DNA of 64,000 bases from an uncultured Collinsella sp. Lineage in GTDB: Bacteria; Actinomycetota; Coriobacteriia; Coriobacteriales; Coriobacteriaceae. Below the pieces are notes generated by a model, which worked only from the letters and a program-made list of their open reading frames with translations, was not told the origin of the DNA and made no database searches. Every line of letters starts with the position of its first letter. The stretch's first letter is position 1. Both the position numbers and the translations under genes were made by a program. The stretch covers positions 1-64,000 of the forward strand of contig CABUNB010000002.1 of NCBI GenBank assembly GCA_902492755.1, read 5' to 3'. Shown here one piece after another: positions 16,373 to 24,163 of the stretch.

Positions 16373-17452
16373 TTACTCCTCCTCGGGGTACACGACTCCC
16401 CAATCGGCGCGGAGCTTGGTCATAAGTTCCATAACATCAGAAGCATAATCCAGCAGCTCGCGCTTGGAGTCGTCACCGGCAACGGCCTTCTCAAGATCGG
16501 CCATCTCATAGCAAAGGGCGTAAGCCTCGGTTCCGGCGTGGACCTCCTCGCGGTGGCCGTCCGCAGTCCACACGATGGTCGCGTGATCGGCACGCGGATA
16601 CTCGTTGACCTCGATATAGCACTTGTCAAAGCTGATGACCGAGCGCTTGGGCTGCTTGGAGTGGAGCGTAAGGCTCACGACGCCCAGCTGCTGCTCGGCA
16701 TTTCGGCAGACGATGCCACCCGCGACGTCAACGCCAGTCTCGCAGGTGTTGCCCAGCGAAACGACCTCAGCGGGCTGGCTCGCCATAAAGAGGCGCATGA
16801 CGGACAGGGCATAGACGCCAATGTCGAGCATGGCACCGCCAGCAAGGTTGCGATTGTAAAAGCGGTTGGTCAGGTCGCCGTACTCCTTATAGCTGCCAAA
16901 GTTGAGTTGGGCGAGGTTCATGCGGCCAAACTCACCGGCATCCATGCGGCGGCGCAGCTCCTGATACAAGGGCATGTGGAGCACCGTAGTCGCGTCCATG
17001 AGGACCACATTATGCTCGTCGGCAATGGCACGCGCCTCGTCGAGCTCGGCGGAGTTGAGGGTAATGGCCTTCTCACAGAGAACGTGCTTGCTAGCTGCCA
17101 GGGCCGTACGCAGATAGGTGATATGCGTGTTGTGCGGCGTGGTGATATAGACTGCGTCAATGTTCGGATCGGCGTAGAGATCCTCGGCCGTTTCATAGAC
17201 CTTCTCGATACCGTACTGCTCGGCAAAGGCCTGAGCCTTGGACAGCGTGCGGTTGGCGACGCCCGAAAGCTTGCGGCCGGCAAGGGCGAGAGACTGGGCC
17301 ATCTGGTTGGCGATAACGCCGCACCCGATCACAGCCCAACGAAGCTCGGGAGCCGTAAAGATGTCATCGGGGAACGGCTTGTCCTGGACCGAAGCGAACG
17401 CTGCCTTTGCGGCTGCCGCAGCATCGAGCGGAGCCTGTTTGGAATCTGCCAT
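16373..17452 (-). CDS. Gfo/Idh/MocA-family NAD(P)-dependent oxidoreductase
   Basis: A 359-residue cytoplasmic dehydrogenase. The Rossmann motif appears after a leader of about 40 residues (LRWAVIGCGVIANQMAQ), and the conserved EKAITLN corresponds to the EKP block of the family, here with Ala in place of Pro. GGAMLDIGVYALS carries the catalytic-type residues of the C-terminal domain. Members oxidise or reduce sugars, inositols or dihydrodiols, and the substrate is not visible here. Start ATG 17452 follows GGAGG; an upstream in-frame start at 17509 lacks a binding site. It is the first gene of an operon with a DeoR regulator. Confidence 0.85.
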   Translation of the reverse strand: MADSKQAPLDAAAAAKAAFASVQDKPFPDDIFTAPELRWAVIGCGVIANQMAQSLALAGRKLSGVANRTLSKAQAFAEQYGIEKVYETAEDLYADPNIDAVYITTPHNTHITYLRTALAASKHVLCEKAITLNSAELDEARAIADEHNVVLMDATTVLHMPLYQELRRRMDAGEFGRMNLAQLNFGSYKEYGDLTNRFYNRNLAGGAMLDIGVYALSVMRLFMASQPAEVVSLGNTCETGVDVAGGIVCRNAEQQLGVVSLTLHSKQPKRSVISFDKCYIEVNEYPRADHATIVWTADGHREEVHAGTEAYALCYEMADLEKAVAGDDSKRELLDYASDVMELMTKLRADWGVVYPEEE

Positions 17453-17513
17453 GAGCGCCTCCTGCGTCGTGAAAAGACTTTCATTTCTGACAGCTCTATA
17501 TTCGCACAAATAC

Positions 17514-17631
17514 GCGTGTATGTGCGTGCTTCTGCGTGTATTACCGCTAAATGGTCAAAATTCAGCAGCAGACGGAGCATATACAAGCATAGTCACGCAA
17601 TCCTACGCACGCAACTACGCACAAGCACGCA
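17514..17631. promoter_or_regulatory. Cluster of TGCGTG/CACGCA operator-like repeats
   Basis: On the plus strand CGCGTG (17514), TGCGTG (17523) and TGCGTG (17533) recur every 9-10 bp. Then CACGCA or TACGCA occurs at 17594, 17604, 17608, 17616 and 17626 in the opposite sense. The two groups flank about 55 bp of AT-richer DNA upstream of the oxidoreductase-DeoR operon. Helical phasing and inversion suggest cooperative repressor binding. The rest of gap 17453-17925 holds a short repeat pair and the rplX terminator. Confidence 0.55.
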
Positions 17632-17648
17632 CCACCTGATCCCTTGGA

Positions 17649-17720
17649 GACGGAGGAAAACGGATCATCTCTTACGCGGAAAGCTGTGATGATCCGTTAG
17701 GGACGGAGGAAAACGGATCA
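17649..17720. repeat. 19-bp direct repeat with internal inverted repeat
   Basis: GACGGAGGAAAACGGATCA occurs at 17649-17667 and 17702-17720 (53-bp period). AACGGATCATC at 17659-17669 is also complementary to 17688-17698, giving a hairpin between the two copies. Confidence 0.7.
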
Positions 17721-17861
17721 GTTGAGGCGTCGCACCAGCCAGCAGTTGCCCTTTTAACCGTTGCCTCACCGAGTCCGCAACAACGCACAAGCTGACCGCC
17801 TGTCACGCCAGCCTTTCGTGCGCGCAACCACTCATTTAAGCCTGTCCCCAATGAGTAGGGA

Positions 17862-17899
17862 TAAAAAAGGCCCGGGTGCCGTGGGGCATCCGGGCCTTT
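17862..17899 (-). terminator. Terminator after rplX
   Basis: AAAGGCCCGGGTGCC (17866-17880) pairs with GGCATCCGGGCCTTT (17885-17899), with one G-T pair, and is followed by T6 on the minus strand. It ends the ribosomal-protein operon after rplX. Confidence 0.9.
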
Positions 17900-17925
17900 G
17901 CTAGCAACTTGATGTTGCGGGCAGC

Positions 17926-18231
17926 TTAGAACTTGTGGCCGCACTTCTTGCAGACGCGCAGCTTGTTCTTGCCGTCCTTCTCGTGACCGACGCGGGTAAC
18001 CTTACCGCACTCGGGGCAGACGAGATTGACGTTGGAGGCGTCGATGGGAGCCTCCTGCGAAACGATGCCGCCCTGCTGGTTGGCAGCGTTGGGCTTGACG
18101 GCCTTCTTGACGACCGAAACGCCCTCGACAACGACCTTGTTCTCGGCGGGGAGAGCACGCAGGATAACGCCCTGCTTGCCGCGATCCTTACCAGAGAGAA
18201 CCTGGACCTTATCGCCCTTCTTGATATACAT
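17926..18231 (-). CDS. rplX: 50S ribosomal protein L24
   Basis: A 101-residue large-subunit protein that helps start 50S assembly. The N-terminal KOW motif is clear (KKGDKVQVLSGKDRGKQG), and the C-terminus has a zinc-ribbon-like CPECGK and CKKCG pair. It is the last gene of the operon: a strong terminator follows, and rplE, rpsN and the rest of the usual spc cluster are absent from this place. Confidence 0.97.
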   Translation of the reverse strand: MYIKKGDKVQVLSGKDRGKQGVILRALPAENKVVVEGVSVVKKAVKPNAANQQGGIVSQEAPIDASNVNLVCPECGKVTRVGHEKDGKNKLRVCKKCGHKF

Positions 18232-18244
18232 ATATCTCCCCTAA

Positions 18245-18613
18245 CTACAGGGTCTCGGGAGCGAGCGAGACGATCTTCATGTACTTCTTGTCACGAAGCT
18301 CGCGAGCGACGGGCCCGAAGATACGGGTACCGACGGGCGAACCATCGTTGTTGATGACAACGCAGGCGTTCTCATCAAAGCGAATGTAGGAGCCATCCTT
18401 GCGGCGGATCTCCTTAACGGTGCGAACGACGACGCAACGGACAACGTCCTTCTTCTTGACGTTGGCGCCAGGGGTAGCCTCCTGGACAGCACCGATGAAC
18501 ACATCGCCGATGCCTGCATAACGACGCTTGGAACCGCCAAGCACCTTGATGCAGCGAATCTTGCGAGCGCCGGAGTTGTCGGCGACGTTCAGCATGGTTT
18601 GCATCTGAATCAT
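18245..18613 (-). CDS. rplN: 50S ribosomal protein L14
   Basis: A 122-residue protein of normal family length that contacts the 16S/23S bridge region. Typical blocks are LNVADNSGARKIRCIKVLGG and FDENACVVIN. ATG 18613 follows GGAGGAA. Unlike most genes here it is separated from rpsQ by about 120 bp, so an internal processing site or weak promoter is possible, though none is obvious. Confidence 0.97.
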   Translation of the reverse strand: MIQMQTMLNVADNSGARKIRCIKVLGGSKRRYAGIGDVFIGAVQEATPGANVKKKDVVRCVVVRTVKEIRRKDGSYIRFDENACVVINNDGSPVGTRIFGPVARELRDKKYMKIVSLAPETL

Positions 18614-18731
18614 GGTAGATGTTCCTCCGAACTAAGAACCGAAGAGAGGTGCGCAGCCTTTATACGGCCCGTGGTATGCAAGCCAGGCATACGCACATCT
18701 TCGGAAACGTACAAGTCGTAAGAGCGACTGC

Positions 18732-18992
18732 TTATTTAGCGCGCTCGACGACCTCGATGAGGCGCCAACGCTTCATCTTGGACATAGGACGGGTCTCCAT
18801 AACGCGGACGGTATCGCCCACGCCAGCCGTGCACTCCTCGTCGTGAGCGTGCAGCTTCTTGGAGCTGGTCATCATCTTGCCGTACTTGGGGTGACGCTTG
18901 CGCTCGGTGATGGTGACAACAATGGTCTTGGCACCGGAGACGGAGGTAACGACACCCGTACGGACCTTACGCGAGTTACGCGAATCAGTCAT
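18732..18992 (-). CDS. rpsQ: 30S ribosomal protein S17
   Basis: An 86-residue primary 16S rRNA-binding protein. It shows RKVRTGVVTSVSGAKTIVV and the conserved GDTVRVMETRPMSKMKRW. It follows rpmC by 16 bp in the S10-type operon. Confidence 0.97.
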   Translation of the reverse strand: MTDSRNSRKVRTGVVTSVSGAKTIVVTITERKRHPKYGKMMTSSKKLHAHDEECTAGVGDTVRVMETRPMSKMKRWRLIEVVERAK

Positions 18993-19008
18993 GTTCTCTC
19001 CTTAGGTC

Positions 19009-19224
19009 CTACTCGGCGACAGCGGACTTCTCCGCTGCGATCTCGCGGGCGCGCTGCTCCGTGAGGACGCGAGCAATGTCCTTCTTCACGGTGTTGACGC
19101 GAGCGGTGTTGTCCAGCTGGCTGGTGGCCATCTGGAAACGAAGGTTAAAGAGCTCGGCGCGCATTTCCTTCAGCTTCTCAACGAGCTGAGCGTCCGAGAG
19201 CTCACGAATCTCTGCGGGCTTCAT
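19009..19224 (-). CDS. rpmC: 50S ribosomal protein L29
   Basis: A 71-residue, two-helix protein near the peptide exit tunnel (MKPAEIRELSDAQLVEKLKE, FNLRFQMATSQLDN). Its ATG overlaps the rplP stop codon by one base (TAATG), so translation is coupled. Confidence 0.96.
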   Translation of the reverse strand: MKPAEIRELSDAQLVEKLKEMRAELFNLRFQMATSQLDNTARVNTVKKDIARVLTEQRAREIAAEKSAVAE

Positions 19225-19727
19225 TAGTTCTCCTCCTTGGCGGCGGCGGCGTCCTCAGCAGCCCACTTGGCCTCGAGAGCGGCCTCCTCAGCCATCTCCT
19301 TCTCGATGCGCTGCTCAGCGTTCTTGGCAGCAACAATCTTGGTCTTGATGGGAAGCTTGTGCTGTGCAAGACGCAGAGCCTCGCGAGCGACCTCCTCGGG
19401 CACGCCCTTGACCTCGAACATGATGCGGCCGGGCTTGACGACAGCCACCCACTCCTCGGGGTTACCCTTACCAGAACCCATGCGAGTCTCGGCAGGCTTC
19501 TTGGTGATGGGCTTATCGGGGAAGATCGTGATGTAGACACGACCGCCACGCTTCATGTAGCGGGTCATGGCAATACGAGCAGCCTCGATCTGACGGTTGG
19601 TGATCCAATGGGCCTCGAGAGCCTGGATACCAAACTCGCCGAAATGCAGCTCGGTATTACCCTTGGCCTGGCCCTTCATGGAGCCACGCTGCACCTTGCG
19701 GTGAAGAATACGCTTAGGGGCAAGCAC
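19224..19727 (-). CDS. rplP: 50S ribosomal protein L16, C-terminally extended
   Basis: A 167-residue protein that organises the A-site region of the 50S subunit. The core is standard, from MLAPKRILHRKVQRG through MGSGKGNPEEWVAVVKPG to residues near 137, where most L16 proteins end. A tail of about 28 residues rich in Ala, Glu and Lys follows. Start is GTG 19727, overlapping the rpsC stop (TAGTG). The tail looks helical and charged; no function is evident. Confidence 0.95.
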   Translation of the reverse strand: MLAPKRILHRKVQRGSMKGQAKGNTELHFGEFGIQALEAHWITNRQIEAARIAMTRYMKRGGRVYITIFPDKPITKKPAETRMGSGKGNPEEWVAVVKPGRIMFEVKGVPEEVAREALRLAQHKLPIKTKIVAAKNAEQRIEKEMAEEAALEAKWAAEDAAAAKEEN

Positions 19728-20437
19728 TACTGACCCCTCCTCTCGGAGTTACGACGACGAGGACGGGAAGAGCCCTCGAGTGCAGGGTTGGGAACAGGCT
19801 GGCCCGGGAGCTTCTCGCCCAGGTAGATCCAGACCTTCACGCCGCAAGCGCCCATGGTGGTGCTGGCGACAGCCGTACCGTAGTCGATCTTGGCACGGAG
19901 GGTGTGCAGAGGCACGCGACCCTCGCGGTACCACTCACGACGGCCCATCTCGGCACCGCCGAGACGACCGGAGCACTGGATACGGATGCCCTTAGCGCCG
20001 GCCTTGCGGGCGGACTGGACAGCCTTGCGCATAGCGCGACGGAAGGCAACGCGGCCCTCAAGCTGCTCGGCGATAGACTGAGCAACGAGGTTGGCGTCGA
20101 GCTCGGGGCGCTTGATCTCGACAACGTCGACGGAGAGCTGGCCCTTGGAGACGCCAGCGACCTTCTCGAGCTCGGTGCGGAGGGTATCGATCTCGGCACC
20201 CTTCTTACCGATGACAACGCCGGGGCGAGCGGTGAGGATGATGACCTTCACCTTGTCGCCAGCGCGCTCGATCTCGACGCGGGAGACAGCTGCGCGGGAA
20301 AGACGCTTCTCGAGGTACTTGCGGATCTCGAGATCGTTACCGAGGGTCTTAGCGTAATCCTTCTCTGCGAACCAGCGGGAGCGCCAGTTCTCGGTGATGC
20401 CAAGACGGAAGCCGGTGGGGTAGACTTTCTGACCCAT
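19727..20437 (-). CDS. rpsC: 30S ribosomal protein S3
   Basis: A 236-residue small-subunit protein lining the mRNA entry channel. The KH domain is seen as RPGVVIGKKGAEIDTLR, and the C-terminal domain as GRLGGAEMGRREWYREGRVP. Starts at ATG 20437 and is followed by an overlapping rplP. The basic C-terminus (SSRPRRRNSERR) is usual. Confidence 0.97.
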   Translation of the reverse strand: MGQKVYPTGFRLGITENWRSRWFAEKDYAKTLGNDLEIRKYLEKRLSRAAVSRVEIERAGDKVKVIILTARPGVVIGKKGAEIDTLRTELEKVAGVSKGQLSVDVVEIKRPELDANLVAQSIAEQLEGRVAFRRAMRKAVQSARKAGAKGIRIQCSGRLGGAEMGRREWYREGRVPLHTLRAKIDYGTAVASTTMGACGVKVWIYLGEKLPGQPVPNPALEGSSRPRRRNSERRGQ

Positions 20438-20443
20438 ACAGCT

Positions 20444-20815
20444 TTACGCCTCCTTTCGAGGAGCAACGACGACGGTGATGTGGGAAGTACGCTTCAGAAT
20501 GCGAGAAGCGGAACCCTTGGCGCGGGGACGGATGCGCTTAAGCGTCGGACCCTCGTCAACATAGGCAGCGGCGACAACCAGGTTGTCGGCACGCAGACCG
20601 TTGTTGTTCTCGGCGTTCGCAACGGCGGAACGGAGAACCTTCTCGACATCCACGGCGACGGCGCGGTCGCAGAAGTGGAGGATGTCGAAGGCCTGAGCGA
20701 CAGGCTTGCGGCGGATCAGATCGACCACCAGGCGGGCCTTGCTGGGGGAAACACGCACGTACTTAGCGACGGCGCGAACCTCGGTGGCCTCAGTTTCAAT
20801 AGACTTAGTTGCCAT
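20444..20815 (-). CDS. rplV: 50S ribosomal protein L22
   Basis: A 123-residue protein whose hairpin lines the exit tunnel. Recognisable by KYVRVSPSKARLVVDLIR and the C-terminal RAKGSASRILKRTSHITVVV. Six bases separate it from rpsC. The tunnel hairpin shows no insertion or deletion of the kind linked to macrolide resistance. Confidence 0.97.
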   Translation of the reverse strand: MATKSIETEATEVRAVAKYVRVSPSKARLVVDLIRRKPVAQAFDILHFCDRAVAVDVEKVLRSAVANAENNNGLRADNLVVAAAYVDEGPTLKRIRPRAKGSASRILKRTSHITVVVAPRKEA

Positions 20816-20829
20816 TTACGGTTAACCCC

Positions 20830-21090
20830 CTATTTGGCCTTGTGGCCACGGAACGTACGAGTCGGCGCGAACTCGCCGAGCTTGTGACCAACCATGGACT
20901 CGGTAACATACACGGGCACATGCTTGCGGCCGTCGTGGACGGCGATGGTGTGACCAACCATCTCGGGGAAGATGGTGGACGCGCGGGACCAGGTCTTCAC
21001 GACGTCCTTCTTGCCAGCCTCGTTCATCGCGGTGATACGCGAGAGAAGGCGAGTCTCCACGAACGGGCCCTTTTTGAGACTTCTGCTCAT
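20830..21090 (-). CDS. rpsS: 30S ribosomal protein S19
   Basis: An 86-residue protein of the 30S head that contacts the A-site finger and S13. Clear blocks are SRSLKKGPFVE, STIFPEMVGHTIAVHDGRKH and KLGEFAPTRTFRGH. It sits between rplB and rplV, the ancestral order. Confidence 0.97.
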   Translation of the reverse strand: MSRSLKKGPFVETRLLSRITAMNEAGKKDVVKTWSRASTIFPEMVGHTIAVHDGRKHVPVYVTESMVGHKLGEFAPTRTFRGHKAK

Positions 21091-21122
21091 AAGTGCTTTC
21101 TCCTAAAACTCGGTATCCGAAA

Positions 21123-21953
21123 TTACTTCTTACGGCGACGAATGATGTGCTGGTTCGAGACCTTCTTCTTCTTGCGCGTACGAAGGCCCTTCGTCGGCTT
21201 ACCCCAGGGGGTAACAGAGGGACGACCAGAGGTGTGGTTCTTGCCCTCGCCACCGCCGTGCGGGTGGTCGACAGGGTTCATGACGGTACCGCGGACGGTC
21301 GGGCGCACGTTCATGTGACGCTTACGGCCGGCCTTGCCGATGACGATGTTGGCGTGATCGGCGTTGCCGACCTCACCGACGGTGGCGCGGCAGGTAACGA
21401 GGATGCGGCGCATCTCGGAGGAAGGCATACGGACGATAGCGTACTTACCCTCCTTACCCATCAGCTGGCAGGAGTTACCGGCGGAACGGGCGATAGCGGC
21501 GCCCTTACCCGGCTGGAACTCGACAGCGTGGATGAGCGTACCGACGGGGATGTCGGCGAGGGGCAGAGCGTTGCCCGGCTTGATGTCGGCGTCAGAACCG
21601 GACATGATGGTCTGACCGACCTCGAGGCCCTTGGGGGCCAGGATGTAGCGCTTCTCACCGTCAGCGTAGTGCAGCAGAGCGATGCGAGCGGAACGGTTCG
21701 GATCGTACTCGATCGTGGCAACCTTGGCGGGCACGCCGTCCTTGTTGCGCTTGAAGTCGATCACGCGGTAACGACGCTTCACGCCGCCGCCCTGGTGGCG
21801 GGTGGTGATGCGGCCGTTGTTGTTACGACCGGCCTTCTTGGGCAGGGGCTCGAGAAGAGACTTCTCGGGCTTGGTGCAGGTGATCTCGGAGAAATCGGAG
21901 ATCGTCTGCCAACGCCTACCAGCGGAGGTCGGCTTAAGGTGCTTTACAGCCAT
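21123..21953 (-). CDS. rplB: 50S ribosomal protein L2
   Basis: A 276-residue primary 23S rRNA-binding protein needed for peptidyl transferase activity and subunit joining. The N-terminus MAVKHLKPTSAGRRW and the C-terminal MNPVDHPHGGGEGK with its essential His are intact. I use ATG 21953 (GGGAT ribosome site) rather than an in-frame upstream codon at 22028, because family members begin here. The 180-bp leader after rplW is unusual and highly structured. Confidence 0.97.
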   Translation of the reverse strand: MAVKHLKPTSAGRRWQTISDFSEITCTKPEKSLLEPLPKKAGRNNNGRITTRHQGGGVKRRYRVIDFKRNKDGVPAKVATIEYDPNRSARIALLHYADGEKRYILAPKGLEVGQTIMSGSDADIKPGNALPLADIPVGTLIHAVEFQPGKGAAIARSAGNSCQLMGKEGKYAIVRMPSSEMRRILVTCRATVGEVGNADHANIVIGKAGRKRHMNVRPTVRGTVMNPVDHPHGGGEGKNHTSGRPSVTPWGKPTKGLRTRKKKKVSNQHIIRRRKK

Positions 21954-22041
21954 TACAATCCCTTTCAATAGGAATCCGTTAGCCATCGCAGACAGGGATT
22001 CGAGGTTCTGCCTCGGGTGCGATGACACCGGACGTATACAC

Positions 22042-22114
22042 GGTTCCGGGCGTGTCCATTTTATACGCCCGGAACCTTGAGCTCTCGCCTCCCCTATTTG
22101 GGAGGCATGAGCTC
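22042..22114 (-). promoter_or_regulatory. Twin hairpins between rplW and rplB
   Basis: GGTTCCGGGCGT (22042-22053) pairs with ACGCCCGGAACC (22065-22076). GAGCTC plus GCCTCCC (22079-22093) pairs with GGGAGGC plus GAGCTC (22100-22114). They lie back to back in the longest gap inside this ribosomal operon. No U-run follows either stem. Confidence 0.65.
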
Positions 22115-22132
22115 ACTCAACAGCAGCGAGTC

Positions 22133-22420
22133 TTAGGCCTGGTTGCCAAAGACCTCGATGGTGTCGCCCTCGGCCAGCGTGACGATGGCCTTCTTCCAAG
22201 AACGGGTCTTGCCGGCGACATAGCGCACGCGCTTGGTCTTGGGCTTGACCGTCAGGGTGTTCACGCGAACGACCTTGACGCCGAAGATCTCCTCGACAGC
22301 GTCCTTGATCTGATACTTGTTAGCATCCTTGGCGACCTCGAACGTGTACTTGTTCAGCTCCATGCCGGAGAAGGAACGCTCGGACACGATCGGACGGATG
22401 ATGATCTCGTGGGCGGTCAT
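22133..22420 (-). CDS. rplW: 50S ribosomal protein L23
   Basis: A 95-residue protein at the tunnel exit that docks trigger factor and SRP. Blocks: IIIRPIVSERSFSGMELNKY, IKDAVEEIFGVKV and VNTLTVKPKTKRVR. Its start codon abuts the rplD stop, so the two are translationally coupled. Confidence 0.96.
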   Translation of the reverse strand: MTAHEIIIRPIVSERSFSGMELNKYTFEVAKDANKYQIKDAVEEIFGVKVVRVNTLTVKPKTKRVRYVAGKTRSWKKAIVTLAEGDTIEVFGNQA

Positions 22421-23047
22421 TTATGCAAGCACCTCCCCAAAGTGAGCGGCGATGTCGGCGGGCATCAGCACAGCGTTGTTGTTGACGAGATCGTAGGTGT
22501 TGGCCTCGTCAGCGGTGATGATGAACGTCTTGGGAATGTTGCGGAACGACAGGTAGGCGTTGACGTCCTCATCGCGAACGATGATGGTCAGACGCTTGCC
22601 CTCAAGGCCGAGAGCCTTGAGCATGGCGACGGCAGCCTTGGTGGAAGGCTTCTCGAAGCCGTAGTCGTCGACGAGCACGAGCTCGCCATCGGCCAGCTTG
22701 GCGGACAGCGCGGAGCGCATAGCCAGCTTGACCTCCTTGTTGTTCATACGCTTAGCGTAGGAACGGGGCTTGGGGGCGAAGACGACGCCACCGTGACGCC
22801 ACTGGGCAGCACGGATGGAACCCTGGCGGGCACGGCCGGTGCCCTTCTGACGCCAAGGCTTCTTGCCGCCACCGGAAACCTCAGAGCGGCCCTTAGCAGA
22901 CTGGGTGCCCTGACGCCAAGAGGCCATCTGGCACTTGACGATGTGGTGCATAACGTGGATGTTCGGCTCGATGCCGTACACCTCAGCGGCGAGCTCGGCC
23001 TCGGCGACCTTCTTGCCCTCGCTGTTCTTTACTTCAAACTTTGCCAT
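22421..23047 (-). CDS. rplD: 50S ribosomal protein L4
   Basis: A 208-residue 23S rRNA-binding protein, which in enterobacteria also represses its own operon. The extended loop is present (GKKPWRQKGTGRARQGS, then WRHGGVVFAPKPR), and no resistance-type change is obvious. If it autoregulates here, the leader hairpin upstream of rplC is the natural target. Confidence 0.96.
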   Translation of the reverse strand: MAKFEVKNSEGKKVAEAELAAEVYGIEPNIHVMHHIVKCQMASWRQGTQSAKGRSEVSGGGKKPWRQKGTGRARQGSIRAAQWRHGGVVFAPKPRSYAKRMNNKEVKLAMRSALSAKLADGELVLVDDYGFEKPSTKAAVAMLKALGLEGKRLTIIVRDEDVNAYLSFRNIPKTFIITADEANTYDLVNNNAVLMPADIAAHFGEVLA

Positions 23048-23093
23048 TTAAGTGTTCTCCTTGGTATGACGCTGGGCTAAATGGGCTGGGCCC

Positions 23094-23714
23094 TTAGGCC
23101 ATACGGATGGCGACGAGACCATTCTTGGCACCCGGGACAGCGCCCTTGACCAAGATGAGGTTCTGCTCGGCATCGATGCGGACAACGGAAAGGTTCTTGA
23201 CGGTAACGCGCTCGTTACCCATGTGACCGGCCATCTTGACGCCCTTGAGGACGCGCGCAGGATAGGCGCACTGACCGATAGAACCGGGGTGACGCTGGAA
23301 GTGAGAACCATGCGTCATAGGACCGCGGCGCTGACCCCAGCGCTTGATGCGACCCTGGAAGCCCTTACCCTTGGAGGTACCGATGACGTCGACCTTCTCG
23401 ACATCAGCGAAATCAGCGACGGTGACGACCTCGCCGACCTTGTGCTCCTCGCCGTTCTCGACGCGAACCTCACGAAGGAAGCGGACAGGCTCGACGCCAG
23501 CCTTGGCGAAGTGACCAGCCATGGGCTTGTTCACGTTCTTGGCCTTGATGTCGCCGAAACCGATCTGGACGGCGTCATAGCCGTCGGTTGCCTGAGTTTT
23601 AACCTGCGAGACAGCGCAGGGGCCAGCCTGGATGACCGTGACGGGAACGACGTTGTCGTCCTCGTCCCAAACCTGGGTCATGCCAATCTTGCGGCCGAGA
23701 ATCATGCTGATCAA
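23094..23714 (-). CDS. rplC: 50S ribosomal protein L3
   Basis: A 206-residue early-assembly protein that reaches the peptidyl transferase centre. It begins MISMILGRKIGMTQVWDEDD and has the conserved RVTVKNLSVVRIDAEQNLIL and the GSIGQ tip. It is the first gene of this operon: rpsJ, normally just upstream, is 14 kb away behind fusA. A structured leader and a long palindrome lie upstream. Confidence 0.97.
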   Translation of the reverse strand: MISMILGRKIGMTQVWDEDDNVVPVTVIQAGPCAVSQVKTQATDGYDAVQIGFGDIKAKNVNKPMAGHFAKAGVEPVRFLREVRVENGEEHKVGEVVTVADFADVEKVDVIGTSKGKGFQGRIKRWGQRRGPMTHGSHFQRHPGSIGQCAYPARVLKGVKMAGHMGNERVTVKNLSVVRIDAEQNLILVKGAVPGAKNGLVAIRMA

Positions 23715-23734
23715 GATATGATCCCAACTCTCGC

Positions 23735-23786
23735 GTGGTCTTGGGACAATGCGTACACCACCGAGCGTACGCCCCTAGAGGACCAC
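23735..23786 (-). promoter_or_regulatory. Leader hairpin just upstream of rplC
   Basis: Nested inverted repeats GTGGTC/GACCAC (23735-23740 and 23781-23786) and GCGTAC/GTACGC (23751-23756 and 23767-23772) lie 20 bp upstream of the rplC start codon. Position suits a ribosomal-protein autoregulatory leader. The rest of gap 23715-24163 holds the long palindrome and no gene. Confidence 0.5.
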
Positions 23787-23982
23787 TACTTACACGACGT
23801 GCTCCCCAGCCTTGTATTTCGCCCGGACTACCTGACAACCCTATTAAGCAGGCATTTTGTCCAGCCAGAATACTCCCCTGGTTTCACACAGCTGTTTAGT
23901 ATACACGGCTGCGGGCGTATCCATCGAGATTCATATTTCACTCACATTGTTTACGCAGGTAAAGTGCGTGGATGGCTCCTGG

Positions 23983-24119
23983 GCACGGCGGAGGGCCGGA
24001 GAAATATATTAAGGTCCCTGCTCTACAGTCCTGCGCAAGACGGAGAGCACATTAAGTGCTCTCCTTTGCGTGCGGAACTCGCGATGACCTTAATATATTT
24101 CTCCGGCCCTCCGCCGTGC
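23983..24119. repeat. Long palindromic element, copy 1 (upstream of rplC)
   Basis: Perfect 34-bp arms at 23983-24016 and 24086-24119 enclose a 69-bp centre. The centre has TGCTCTACAGTCCTG (24019-24033), a second hairpin at 24042-24064 built on GGAGAG CAC ATTAA GTG CTCTCC, and CGTGCGGAACTCGCGA. The centre matches the copies at 41253 and 54112, while the arms do not. It is 269 bp upstream of rplC and 45 bp beyond the phosphatase stop codon. Confidence 0.85.
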
Positions 24120-24163
24120 TCGGGAGACGACACGTTGATGTCTGCTTAACTCTGCTCGCTCAG

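Noticed and set aside
21954..22132. tRNA or other RNA gene between rplW and rplB
   Set aside because: The hairpins do not form a cloverleaf and no T-loop sequence GGTTCGAAT-type is present.
23983..24119. Insertion sequence ends
   Set aside because: No transposase, no target duplication, and arms differ between copies, so these are not terminal repeats of one IS family.
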